From Amorphophallus konjac (taxonomy: Eukaryota > Streptophyta > Magnoliopsida > Alismatales > Araceae): a DNA stretch of 64,000 nucleotides. The position numbers and the translations under genes are program-made. Each line of letters starts with the position of its first letter. The first letter of the stretch is position 1. Positions 42,759 through 53,129 of the stretch are shown here, piece after piece. The stretch covers positions 204,268,102 through 204,332,101 of the forward strand of contig CM040125.1 in NCBI GenBank assembly GCA_022559845.1, read 5' to 3'. Under the pieces are notes generated by a model, which had not been told where the DNA came from, made no database searches, and saw only the letters and a program-made list of their open reading frames with translations.

Positions 42759-43098
42759 GAAAATCCATGAATTTCAAAAAATACCAAAAAATTAAAAATC
42801 ACGTTTTCGTGATCCTCGGAACGCACCGATCGTAATGGTACCACTCTTGCCTAGGTGAACGACTCGGTTCACCCGCAACAAGGTTCTGAAGGAATTGTCG
42901 AAACCCGCACGCGAAAATCGGAAAACACGAGCGAAAAAGTCGCGGACGCACTCCGGACCTCCGAAACAACTCCGGATCGCGCTGATCTGAACACGAAAGA
43001 TGTCCGAAATGAAATTTCAGACACAATGGAGTCTGACACTTCAAGAAAGCAAATCTGAGACACAAAAAGGAAGGATCCGAAAGATCTGGGGTATTACA

Positions 43099-43112
43099 TC
43101 CCTCCCCCTTAA
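43099..43112 (-). other. Polypurine tract of TEK
   Basis: The minus strand reads AAGGGGGAGGGA against the LTR border, preceded by AAATTTCGACGAAGAAATTT, as in chromoviruses. Confidence 0.85.
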
Positions 43113-43186
43113 ACAAATTTCTTCGTCGAAATTTAAGAACAAAGCTCAGGGGAAGAAGAGGGGACTCACTCGAACAGGTAAAAGAA

Positions 43187-46100
43187 CTATTGACGCATCT
43201 CGTCCTCATGCTCCGAAGAAGCCTCACCACCAGAGTGCCACTGCCACACCACCTTAACCAAGGGGATGACCTTGTTCCGTAGGTGCTGCTCTCGCCTATC
43301 CTCTACGCGGACGGGAAGCTCTGGGAGAGAAAGATCTGGAGTCACCTCGGGCCAAACAGAATCCTCAAGCACATGAGAGTCATCGGGCATATACTTCTGC
43401 AACATCGAGACGTGGAACACGTCATGCACCGACGCCAACTCAGAGGGTAACTGTAGCCGATAAGTTACCTCACCAATGAGCTCCACGATAAGGAAAGGAC
43501 CCACACAGCGGGGGCTCAGCTTCCCACGTCGTCCAAAGCGCATCACCCCCTTCATCAGAGAGACTCTCAAGAACACACGATCACCAACGGCGAACATGAG
43601 GGGCTGCCTCCTCCGATCAGCATAGCTCTTCTGCCGAGTCTGGGCCGCCAACATGTTCTGACGAACCAGGTGCACAACATTCACACACTACTGCACCAAC
43701 TCCGGTCCCGTCAAAACACGCTCACCAATCTCGAACCAATCAAGTGGAGTCAGACATGGACGCCCGTACAACGCCTCATAAGGAGCCATGCTGATGCTCG
43801 AATGATAGCTGTTGTTGTAGGCAAACTCCACCAACGGTAGGTGGTGAAACCAACTCCCTTGCCATTCCAGGCAACAGGATCTCAACATATCCTCCAAAGT
43901 CTGAATGGTCCTCTCTGACTGACCATCTGACTGAGGATGATACGCTGAGCAAAATGCTAACTCTGCCAAGTGCTGGCTGGAAACTCCTCTAGAATCCAGA
44001 AGTGAAACGCTGATCTCGATCTGACACAATGGAAATGGGAATTCCGTGCAGAGGCACGATCCGTTCCACATAAAGACGAGCCAACTTGGGCACACTCCAA
44101 CTGACTTTGATCGGTAACAACCGAGCCACCTTCGTCAGCCTATCCACCAGCAATCAAATACCGTCCTGCCCACTCGGAGTCCTCGGTAATCCCACCACAA
44201 AATCCGTGGTCACGTGGCCCCATTTCCATGCGGGAACATCCAAGGGCTACAGCACACCTCCTGGTCGTTGATGCTCTGCTTTCACCTGCTGACAGGTCAG
44301 GCACCTGGCCACGAACTCGATAACATCTCTCTTCATATCAGGCCACCAGAACTGCCTCCACAAGTTTCGATACATCTTCGTCGCGCCCGGGTTTACGGTG
44401 TACCTACTCCCATGAGCCTCGCGCAACACCGCACGACGAACCTGATCCTCGGTGGGGACGTATAGCCTACCACGGAACCTCACGGCACCATCCTCGCCAA
44501 GCTCCACATCAGTCATGGCCAAAATCTGGGGCAACTCCGGGTCTGCATACTGAGCCTCTATCACCTGACGACGGATAGCAGGCATGACAGTCAGACTCGC
44601 GAGCACCGCTAACCTTGGCTCTCGGGGAATCTTGAGCCTGAATGACACTTCTGGCACTTCTTCCCAGAGCCTCCACTTCCTCAACATCAAGGCGCTGACC
44701 GCGACCTTTCGACTCAAAGCATCGGTGATGACATTCATCCTGCCCGGCTGATAAGATAGGGTGAAGTCATAGTCCTTCATATACTCTATCCAATGCCTCT
44801 GCCTGAGGTTAAGGTCTCTCTGAGTGAACACATATCTCAGACTCTGATGGTCAGTGAACACCTCAAACTTCTCACCGTACAGATAATGCCTCCAGATCTT
44901 CAGCGCGAAGATCACTACTGCCAACTCCAGGTCAGGGGTAGGGTAGTTCTCCTCGTGGGGCTTCAACTGCCGCGAAGCGTACGCCACCACTCTACCATGC
45001 TGCATCAAAACAGCACCCAATCCGACCCCGGAAGTATCTGTACATACCACAAAACCTCTCGATCCAAAAGGAAAAACTAACACCGAGCCGAGGTGAGCAA
45101 TCTCTTTAGTTCCCTGAAACTCTGCTCACACTCATCAGTCCAGACAAAAGGCACATCCTTCCGCGTAAGTTTGGTCATCGGGGCCGCAACGCGAGAGAAA
45201 TCCTGGATAAACCTCAGATAATAGCCTGCAAGCCCCAAGAAACTCCGGATCTCCGTCACAGACCTTGGCCTCGGCCACTGCATTACTACCTCGACCTTGG
45301 CAGGATCCACGGAAATACTATCACTAGAAATCACGTGCCCTAAAAAGTGCACCTCACGAAGCCAGAACTCGCACTTACTGAGCTTTGCATACAACTGGTG
45401 ATCTCGCAACGTCTGCAGCACCACACCCAAATGGTACGCGTGCTCCTTGGCAGACCGCGAATAACAAGGATGTCTTCCATAAACACGACCATAAACTGGT
45501 CTAGATAGGGACGAAACACCCTCTGCATCAAATCCATAAACACTGCGGGGGCATTGGTGAGCCCAAACGGCATCACTAGAAACTCATAATGCCCATATCT
45601 CGAGCTGAACGCAGCCTTCTCCACGTCAGACTCTTGAATCCGTAACTGATAATAACCGGCATGCAAATCAATCCGCGAGAACACTAGAGCAGACTGAAGC
45701 TGGTCGAATAAGTCATCAATCCGCGGCAATGGATACTTGTTCTTAACGGTTACCTCGTTCAGCTGCCGGTAGTCAATGCACAGCCTCAGACTACCATCCT
45801 TCTTCTTCACGAACAATACTGGCGCACCCCAAGGGGAAAAGCTAGGACGAATGTACCCCTTGGCCAGCAACTCCTGCAACTGCGCCCTCAACTCTCGCAA
45901 CTCAGCGGGAGCCATACGGTAAGGTGCCTTCGACAAAGGTCCCGTACTAGGCACAATCTCGATCACAAAATCGATCTCCCGCTGGGGAGGCAATCTAGGT
46001 AAGTCCTCCGGAAAAATATCAGGAAACTCGCACACCACCGGAATGTCCTCGACATCCGGCTCCATCTAGTCTGCCACGACCACAGAAGCGAGAAAACCCC

Positions 46101-46490
46101 GACAACCCGTATGAAGCAAACGACGAGCCCTAATAGCCGAAATAAGGAAACGGGAAGAGGAAGACATAATACCTTGGAATAGAAAGTGGGTCCACAAAGT
46201 TGTCAGAAATAAACCCTCTTCGAGCCACATTCCACCAACGCATGATGTGCCTCGAGCCAATCCATGCCCAAAATCACATCAAAGTCCTGAAACGGTAATG
46301 CATAGAGCCTGGCCGGTAAACTCCGCCCTTCAACCCACACAGGAACCTCGTCAAAACAACACGGAGTGATCATAAAATCACCCGAAGGTAACTCCACTGC
46401 CAAATCACAAGATAACTGGGTCACTGGCTCCTCGATACTCAGCGTGAAATCCTCTAAAATAAACGAATGAGACGCGCTAGAATCAAACAA
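43187..46490 (-). pseudogene. TEK pol: protease, RT, RNase H, integrase, chromodomain remnant
   Basis: Reading leftward: protease (46490-46203; active-site motif reads FDSSASHSF, so the Gly of DSG is lost; ILGMDWL follows). Then reverse transcriptase (46065-45077; [37 protein letters not shown]; the catalytic YxDD box reads VFMEDIL, one Asp lost), RNase H ([30 protein letters not shown], 45060-44700) and integrase (zinc site with second His replaced by Asn near 44400; [15 protein letters not shown]; core with YHPQSDGQSERTIQTLEDML near 43930; DVFHVSMLQKYMPD). The C-terminal RREQHLRNKVIPLVKVVW near 43290 is a degraded chromodomain. Frameshifts near 46070, 45400, 45080 and 43690 and several stops make it non-functional. 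Confidence 0.92.
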
Positions 46491-46852
46491 AACTCAAGCC
46501 GCACAACCCAAATTCCGAACGGTACCTTCCACGAGCTGTGACGCCACTACCTCTGCCCTAGTCATGTGTGTGATCTTGCCTCGAGCTCTCTGCCTGTCTC
46601 CCACACTCGCTGACCTGGGTAGCGGCAGATACTGCCCCTGCTGCTGATGCTGCTGCTGTTGAGGAAACTGCTACTGCTGCTACTACCTCTAAGGACAGTC
46701 ACGCGCCATGTGCCCTGGCTGGTCACACCTGAAACAGATCACCGGCACCGTGCACTGCCTGCCTGGGTGCGACTCGCCACACCGAGGACATGGTCCTCAC
46801 GATCCACGCACTGATCCCTGACACTGAAAAGGGACCGGTAGCTGTACATTGC
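46491..46852 (-). pseudogene. TEK gag, C-terminal relic with zinc knuckles
   Basis: On the minus strand, PRCGESHPGRQC and CFRCDQPGHMARDC (about 46700-46790) are the two zinc-binding motifs of Tekay-type gag. A Gln-rich stretch and stops follow. The upstream gag is replaced at 46852/46853 by the LTR of NA-B. Confidence 0.8.
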
Positions 46853-47625
46853 TGATGTGGGACGGACACGCGACCTGAGACTCTAGCTCGTGATCGCCCC
46901 TAAGCGAGGGGAGACATGGACCGTGCGCGGTTAAGAAACTGGCTGTGAGTCTCGGGTATCAGCCTTTCCGCGTTAACTCGGATTGAGTCACGGGACGGTA
47001 CACTCACTCTCTTGCAGCGGTGATAAAAATAGATATCGAGCTAATTACCTATCACAAGCAGCGGCATTCAAAAGGTATACGAGATAAGCAAAATGTGATA
47101 AATAGTGGGAGCGAGTTTAGCTCCACGCTCCGGGCGTGGGGAAGACGATCCCGGCCAAGATAGTAACTCCCGGTTAAATAATTATCACAATAATTACAGA
47201 AATGATTTCTACTGCCCACTCCACCCAGGGAGGTAACGGGCTACAGATGGGGCCCGGGAGGACCAAACTTGGATTGACGGGCAGCATTTTGATCTAGCTT
47301 CAGCGGCACACATATTCACGAACGTGGGGCCCACGTGCTAATCGATGGGTCTGAGTGGGCACGGAGAGTTACCATTGTGACGTTGGCTCCTTGAGAGGCG
47401 CTCCCTGGGACGACAGCATGTTGGTTCGCCTCGTGGGAGGCGAGTCGGCTCCGGTCTCACTTGTTGACCGTGCTACCCACGCATCTGAAGTTGCTATTTT
47501 ACAGCGCGCGACCCGGCGAGATCTTCTGCTGTGATCACTCCTGACGTCGGATCGACGCACAAGAGGTGTCGTTGGAAAGCTATATCAAAATGCTTCGATA
47601 TAGAGCTAGAGAAATAATTTTGAAT
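46853..47625 (-). mobile_element. 3' LTR of NA-B, left part
   Basis: Starts TGATGTGGGACGGACACG; 62011 gives TGATGCGGGGCGGACACG. Co-linear with 62011-62784. It stops at TGAAT (47621-47625), the duplicated target of SIR-Y. No gene is seen. Confidence 0.9.
47621..47625. repeat. Target-site duplication of SIR-Y, left (TGAAT)
   Basis: Repeated at 58692-58696. The unoccupied partner LTR reads ATTTTGAATTTCTCAGATC near 62775. Confidence 0.95.
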
Positions 47626-47642
47626 TGTTGGGACGGTGCGAT

Positions 47643-47668
47643 GGATATAGAGGGGGGTGAATGTATCC
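47643..47668 (-). other. Terminal LTR stem-loop (SIR-Y 3' LTR)
   Basis: GGATATA (47643-47649) and TGTATCC (47662-47668) around GAGGGGGGTGAA, 17 nt from the LTR end. The other LTR has GGATACA/TGTATCC (55397-55403, 55417-55423), which restores a full Watson-Crick pair. Confidence 0.8.
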
Positions 47669-47960
47669 CTCTTCAAAATTATTGCCCAAATTAAAAACAA
47701 TAAGCCTGCTGCTAGATACAATTGCGGAATAAGAACTATAGAGCTCAATTAAACATTTGATCGACCAGATGAACTGCTAACTATACTAGTGGAACCTGAT
47801 GAAGACTAATGCCGAAGACAGAACAGTGGAAACCAAACACACTTAGCAAAATATGTAATGCTCAAGGTCACTGCAGATAGAAACAAGAGTGTTCATACAA
47901 CCTATGAAAGAGGTAGAAGACAAGGAGCAAACGCACACTGCAAACCACGGCACAGATAAT

Positions 47961-48019
47961 TTTTTAGGTGGTTCGATCCACAGACCTACGTCCACCCCTC
48001 ACTCCAAACCGGAGTGAGG
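47961..48019 (-). other. Conserved copia LTR block with hairpin (SIR-Y)
   Basis: Plus reading TTTTTAGGTGGTTCG, variable bases, CCTACGTCCACCCC and a hairpin with arms CCTCACTCC / GGAGTGAGG. The second copy is at 55716-55774 in the 5' LTR. Confidence 0.8.
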
Positions 48020-48100
48020 CTTCCACTAGCTAACGCTAGAACCGCAGACTCAGTCTACAACAGGTGCTGCCAAATAGCTTGACCAGGGGAATAACCTCCC

Positions 48101-48425
48101 CTCTTCCTCCAGACCGGAGGGACAACCGCTAGTGACTACCCGTCACTAGCAACCAGAGACCGAGGTCTCGCTTCCTCCACCCAGGAGGGAACCCACCTGG
48201 ACTTGCAACCCACAAGACCAGAACCGAGACGAATCTCCCTTCCTCCAACCCGGAGGGAAACCCACAAGTGACTCCCATCCACTTGCAAACCAGAGGTCAC
48301 GGACCTCTCTTCCTCCACACCAGAGGGAACCACTAGAGACTACCCAGTCGCTAGCAAACCGGAGAGCAAGTCTCCCTTCTACTGAAACCACAGGAGGAAC
48401 CCCGATCCCAAACAAGGGAATCGGA
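48101..48425 (-). repeat. Tandem multi-hairpin array in transcribed leader of SIR-Y 3' LTR
   Basis: Five units of about 68 bp begin with CTTCCTCC or a variant at about 48103, 48171, 48239, 48309 and 48377. A typical unit has three inverted repeats. In unit 1 the last two are GCTAGTGAC/GTCACTAGC (48128-48136, 48142-48150) and GAGACC/GGTCTC (48156-48161, 48164-48169). In unit 3 the last is AGAGGTC/GACCTCT (48292-48298, 48302-48308), in unit 4 GGAGA/TCTCC. Linkers (AACCAGA, CTTCCTCC, ACCC loop) stay constant while stems change and still pair. Confidence 0.8.
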
Positions 48426-48823
48426 AGAACAAGGTGAATAGATGGAAAGAACAAAATAAAAAGCAAACACAAAGGAAAAACACAGCAAACGTAAAGCTGG
48501 AAATGAGACACACTAAGTGGCTCTCGCAGGAGCAAAACTGGTTTGGATTTGATCCAATGCCAGACAGACGAATCTTCAATGAAGGCTTCTTTCTTCTTCT
48601 CCACGAACTCTCTCTCTCTCTCTTCTTCTTCTCAATATCAGGCTCACACTATTCTTCTTCATCTTCACTCTCGATCTCAATCTCTTTTTCTTTTTCTTCT
48701 TCTGCTTTCAGCCTCTCTGCTGCTACTCTCTCCTTTTTCTTCTTTTGCCTTTTTCTGCTCTCTGCCTCTACTTCGATCACTCTTCCGTAATCTTGATCTG
48801 TCTTCTTCATGTTGAAGAAGCTC

Positions 48824-48833
48824 TATATTTATA
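48824..48833 (-). promoter_or_regulatory. TATA box of SIR-Y 3' LTR
   Basis: TATAAATATA on the minus strand; same at 56563-56572. The short-motif array begins about 140 bp upstream. Confidence 0.65.
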
Positions 48834-48969
48834 CCAGCCACAGCTTGGGCGTGTGTAGGGCTTGTGCCCTCTTGTCCTCGAATCACGTGCCAGGTGCCAA
48901 CCTCGGATCACGTACCCAGCCATCTTTCTTCTCGAAGTGTATACCTGTGACACAGTCATAAGGGAGTAT

Positions 48970-50690
48970 CGGATGGATGTATAGACTTGGTTAAGGCTTT
49001 TAACAAAACGTGTATAGACATGAATACTGCATATAGGCAAGTATGTACAGTGTGAGAATGTGTAGACTTGAGTGCCTTCATGCGACCTCAGTGTATAGAC
49101 TTGCGTGGGTAAGATGCATGAACAAGCCATAGCCAGTGTATAGACTTAACCGATGCATGAATAGTGCACCGATGTATAGACTTGGAGAACTGATGCATGA
49201 ATAGTGCGCCGATGCATAGACTTTGAGAGACGAGCGAGTGTATAGACTTGATGAAACACTCACGAGTGTATAGACTTGATGACACACTCACGAGTGTATA
49301 GACTTGATGACACAAGCGATGTAAAGACTTTGGAAAGCTTGAAAGCGATGTATAGACTTTGATGCCCAAAGGCAATGTATAGACTTGTACAGTTCAGCTG
49401 CCAATGTATAGACTTTGATGACTCAAAGCCCACGATGTATAGAGTTTGAAGCATGTGAACGAGACAATGTATAGACTTGGCTTCGTGCTAGCTACAGGAT
49501 AATGTCTAGACTTGATTCAGCTTCAAACCACAATGTGCAGACTTTACCAATGTATAGACTTGGGGTTCTGAACGTAGGTAAAAACTGGGAATGTATAGAC
49601 TTGATGAATGGCTTGAAAGCAACAGGACAGTGTATAGACGTGGAAGGTTCAGCGGTGGATGTATGGACTTCACCGATGTACAGACTTAGCAAGCCCCAGG
49701 CGATGTACAGACTTTGTGAAATACTAAGTGAGACAGAGCTGGATGTACAGACTTTGAGCGTGTGTGTGCTAGACAATGTATAGACTCTGGCTAGTATAGA
49801 CTTGCATGAGACGCTGAGACAATGTATAGACTTTAGACAAACGTTGCACATATGCCATGAATGTATAGACCTGTTCGATGAATGCATGAACAGTGAATCA
49901 ATGTATAGACTTCCAATGCCTTCGTCAAATGCGATGTACAGACTTGGCAAGCCCCAGGCCGATGTATAGACTTGCAGTGCAATGTTCACACGACTGGGCG
50001 ATGTACAGACTTGGTGAGCGCCAAGCGATGTACAGACTTCAATGACTCATGCAACCAGACACGTGAAAGCACAGACAGTGTACAGACTTAGTGCAAACAG
50101 GATGTACAGACTTGTGGCATGCAATTGTCTAGACTTGATGAACAATGCAACAGGCAATGCTGACTGATGTATAGACTCTGAATGAGTGACAAGCGACAGA
50201 CACTATGGAGACTTGTTTTGAACCACGCACAATGTATAGACTTGCAATACCATGAAGGCAGGCTGTATAGACTTGAAGTAATGCATGCAGGTGACAATGT
50301 ATATACTTGCTATCAACAAGTGAATGGACTAAGCATGCATACAACAATGATGTGTATGCAGTGTACAAACTTGGCCTGCAGGCTGCTGAACGCAATGTAT
50401 AGACTTTGCGTGCAGGCTGCTGGACGCTGTATAGACTTACTGTGCAGGCTGCCAGACAATGTATAGACATGCTGTGCAGGCTGTGGGGGAATGCATAGAC
50501 TCTGCATGAAGGCAATGCATGTACAAGTGATGCAATGTTTAGACTTCATGTATGCAGGATTGTGGCATGTACACACTTTGTAAATGCAAAGCTATGGCAT
50601 GTATAGACTATGGCATGAGTGAAGAGTGCAGACTGTATGACTGATGCAATGAAACACCGGAGATTGTACAGACTTTCAGGCACAATGAAC
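48970..50690 (-). repeat. Short-motif array (consensus ATGTATAGACTTG) in U3 of SIR-Y 3' LTR
   Basis: By eye about 50 exact or near copies of TGTATAGACTT (variants TGTACAGACTT, TGTCTAGACTT, TGCATAGACTT) are scattered over 1.7 kb at irregular spacing, mostly 15-60 bp. Spacer sequences are unrelated, so it is not a simple tandem repeat. It lies immediately upstream of the TATA box on the minus strand. Confidence 0.88.
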
Positions 50691-50952
50691 ATGGACCGAT
50701 GAAGTGAATGCATATAGCAGATATGAACTGAATGTATGCAGGAGAACTAACAGAGCATTACCTGATCTGAGCATTAACCTTACCTGTCATGACTTGACTT
50801 TGACTTGGGTTAACTTTATGACCTGTGAGTCATCCTTAAACCTGTTCTGACAGTTTCTCATAATGCAACAGGATTATATCATCAAGGATGTAAACATAAT
50901 GAGGCATAATATCTGTCATCATCAAAACTCCAGAACCACAGGGGACACATCA

Positions 50953-53129
50953 ATCTCCCCCTTTTTGATGATGGTAATATTATGAGTCATTGCAATAGAT
51001 TCATCATGATGGTTATTAAATATCATATAACATGCACCACAGATATGACAGAGTTCATTAACATGCACCACAGCAAGTGATGCAAGTGTTGATTGATGCA
51101 AATGATGACTCACAAAAGTTCTCCCCCTTTGACAACATCAAAAAGAATGGAATGTTCATTGATTGTTGAAGGAGCTATTATGCAATGCTGTGAGTTATAG
51201 TTATCAAAAACTCCCCCTGGCAAGATACTCTCCTGAATGAACATTGAACCACAGGGACATGCAAGAATTCTCCCCCTTAGATGGACAGTGATTGCAATGA
51301 AGCTCAAGACATAAAGAAGTCAACAGTCAGGTCTGAAGTAATGGAGTCCACTGTGAGAAAGAAAGCACTCAGAATGAATGAGAAAGGTTTTCAATGGGAT
51401 ATCAATTTCATAAATCTGATTAAACAGCTATTTCAGACTCTTCTATTATAGATATTTATGAATGATCTTCATTGACAAGTCAGATCAGAATATGATGTAT
51501 GCAAGGCTTGTTCATTAGCATTCTGTTCTCATATCTGAAATCAGTTTTAATAAAAGTGAACCTAGCTTTCATATTGAAAGTCTTGTTTAATCTTCTTCTT
51601 TCTTACTCACTCAATTTCAAAGATTCCTTTAAGAGATGCAATCAATAGTAATGAAGTTAAACACATAAGAAAACATTTGTTTCTGTCAAGGGTTCCAATA
51701 GAATATTTCTTTTGCACACTTTTTCAAATGATAAACTAGATTAACAGCAATTTTCATAACATTCTTCATGAGCACTTGAGTTTTAGTACACCCTTGTAAC
51801 TAGAGGATACACGTTGTTTAGACGCCAGTATCCCTAAGTACTTGGAAGGACTAACTGTCATGCCTCATAGGAACAGAGATTGCATTTACACTTCATGACA
51901 CACTACAAATTATTTCTTTGATGAGTGAGATGTATTTCTCAGTGTGTATGCCATTGCTCTGCCAGATTATCAATCATTCTTAAGCAGAGTTAACTATGAC
52001 ACCTTATGACACAGTCCTTTGGACAAGGGTTCTTAGTGACCAAAGTCATTGCTCTGACAAGATTTACCCTTAGACATGTTCCAGATTTTTAGATGTTTAA
52101 AAACAATACTACTTTCATACATATCAATCAAGGAATATCATGATTTCAGAATTTTCAGAATTCAGAAGAGTTTAAAAGGCACAACATGAAAATGTTGGTT
52201 AAAGTTTATTAAGACTAACTCAGATATTTTCAAGATATGTTCATAAACAAACACAAGACATACATGAATCTTCAACCGGCTGAAAGTATCAGACATTCAT
52301 AGTCCTATATAATGGAAGATTCCTCTTTAAGTTGTTTTCAGATTTATGATGAGGATATGCACAGAGAAGTCTTTCTGAATTTTCAAGGAAGGCCGAATCA
52401 TTTTAAGGAGCAGCCAATTCAACAGATACCAATGGATAGGATGAATGAAAATGACGGATAACAGTTGAAGCAGGAAGCTGAAATGTGTTGCATTACACAT
52501 TCATCACAGGGATTTAAGCAAGATAGCAGTTCAATCTGAAGATGGGAAGTTCAGTTGATAGAATATGAATAATGCTCCCCCTAAATGTATGCATGAGCTA
52601 GCACTCAAGGTGTCGACACTTCTATATGCATCTTAAGCAGACAATATGTTACTTTTATGCAATTGTGAATGCATGTGCATGTCAAATGTGCAGATGACCA
52701 TTTTTAAGCATGAGACATCATCCAAGCAACAGATTTATTCAATTCAACTTTTCAGATTTTTCAGAATGCAATTTATTTTCAGTGATTATGCATTTTAACA
52801 AATATCAGACAACTGTAATTAGCATATGTATGCATCAAATGCAGACAACCTTTTAATCTCATGTATGCACCAATTTCAGTTGAACTGTTGCACAGATAAC
52901 ACATCATATTTATTGAGAGATTTTAATGCCAAGTATAGATGCAGTTGAGAAGCTATATGCATGAAATTTTGATTAACAAATCAAACATGATATGCAGCTA
53001 TCTAAACAATGTTATCAAACACTTAAATGTCTACCAGCAGAGGTCGGATTTTACCAAACTTTGGATGCCTTGGTTTATTTGACCCCCTTTTATTCCTCAT
53101 CCCCAAGGCATACCTGCAAAGCACAGATC
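50953..53129 (-). other. SIR-Y 3' internal region: polypurine tract, extra purine tracts, no gene
   Basis: The polypurine tract (minus AAAAAGGGGGAGAT, 50953-50966) abuts the LTR and is preceded by CATCATC, an inverted copy of TTTTGATGATG inside the LTR. Further AGGGGGAG-type tracts occur near 51119-51128, 51209-51216, 51270-51279 and 52572-52579. The remaining 2 kb is A/T-rich with no frame resembling pol, so the pol region has been lost or replaced. Confidence 0.75.

Larger units (their letters stand above)
40561..43098 (-). mobile_element. 3' LTR of TEK
   Basis: Plus reading starts TGTAACGACCCGAGAATCC and ends GGGGTATTACA. On the minus strand the start is thus TGTAATACCCCAGATC..., like NA-C. 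A minus-strand TATA box lies at 42751-42758, then a CT-rich leader, then a hairpin cluster (41690-42205). ORFs in it are not credited. Confidence 0.88.
40561..46852 (-). mobile_element. Ty3/gypsy chromovirus TEK (Tekay/Del type), truncated in gag
   Basis: Minus-strand element: 3' LTR 40561-43098, purine tract, then pol reading leftward and part of gag up to 46852, where NA-B begins. The domain order (protease, reverse transcriptase, RNase H, integrase, remnant chromodomain) and motifs fit the Tekay/Del chromovirus lineage. The 5' LTR and most of gag are not in the window; since NA-B interrupts gag, they should be found to the right of NA-B. Left target copy would be CTGTC (40556-40560). Confidence 0.9.
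47626..50952 (-). mobile_element. 3' LTR of SIR-Y
   Basis: Plus reading TGTTGGGACGG...GGGGACACATCA. From its own 5' end (50952) downward: TTTTGATGATG box, short-motif array (50690-48970), TATA box (48833-48824), CT/GA-rich leader, hairpin array (48425-48101), conserved block (48019-47961) and terminal stem-loop (47668-47643). Serine/isoleucine-rich ORFs on this strand are translations of the motif array. Confidence 0.93.

Noticed and set aside
49078..50515. Minus-strand ORFs rich in SLYI/KSIHS repeats as a repeat protein (also 56817-58274)
   Set aside because: They are translations of the nucleotide motif AAGTCTATACAT in several frames at once; no single long frame and no start context.
48970..50690. 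CRISPR-like array of short repeats with unique spacers
   Set aside because: Repeats are only 12-13 bp, degenerate and irregularly spaced, lie inside a plant LTR and are duplicated in the other LTR; no cas genes and a eukaryotic context.
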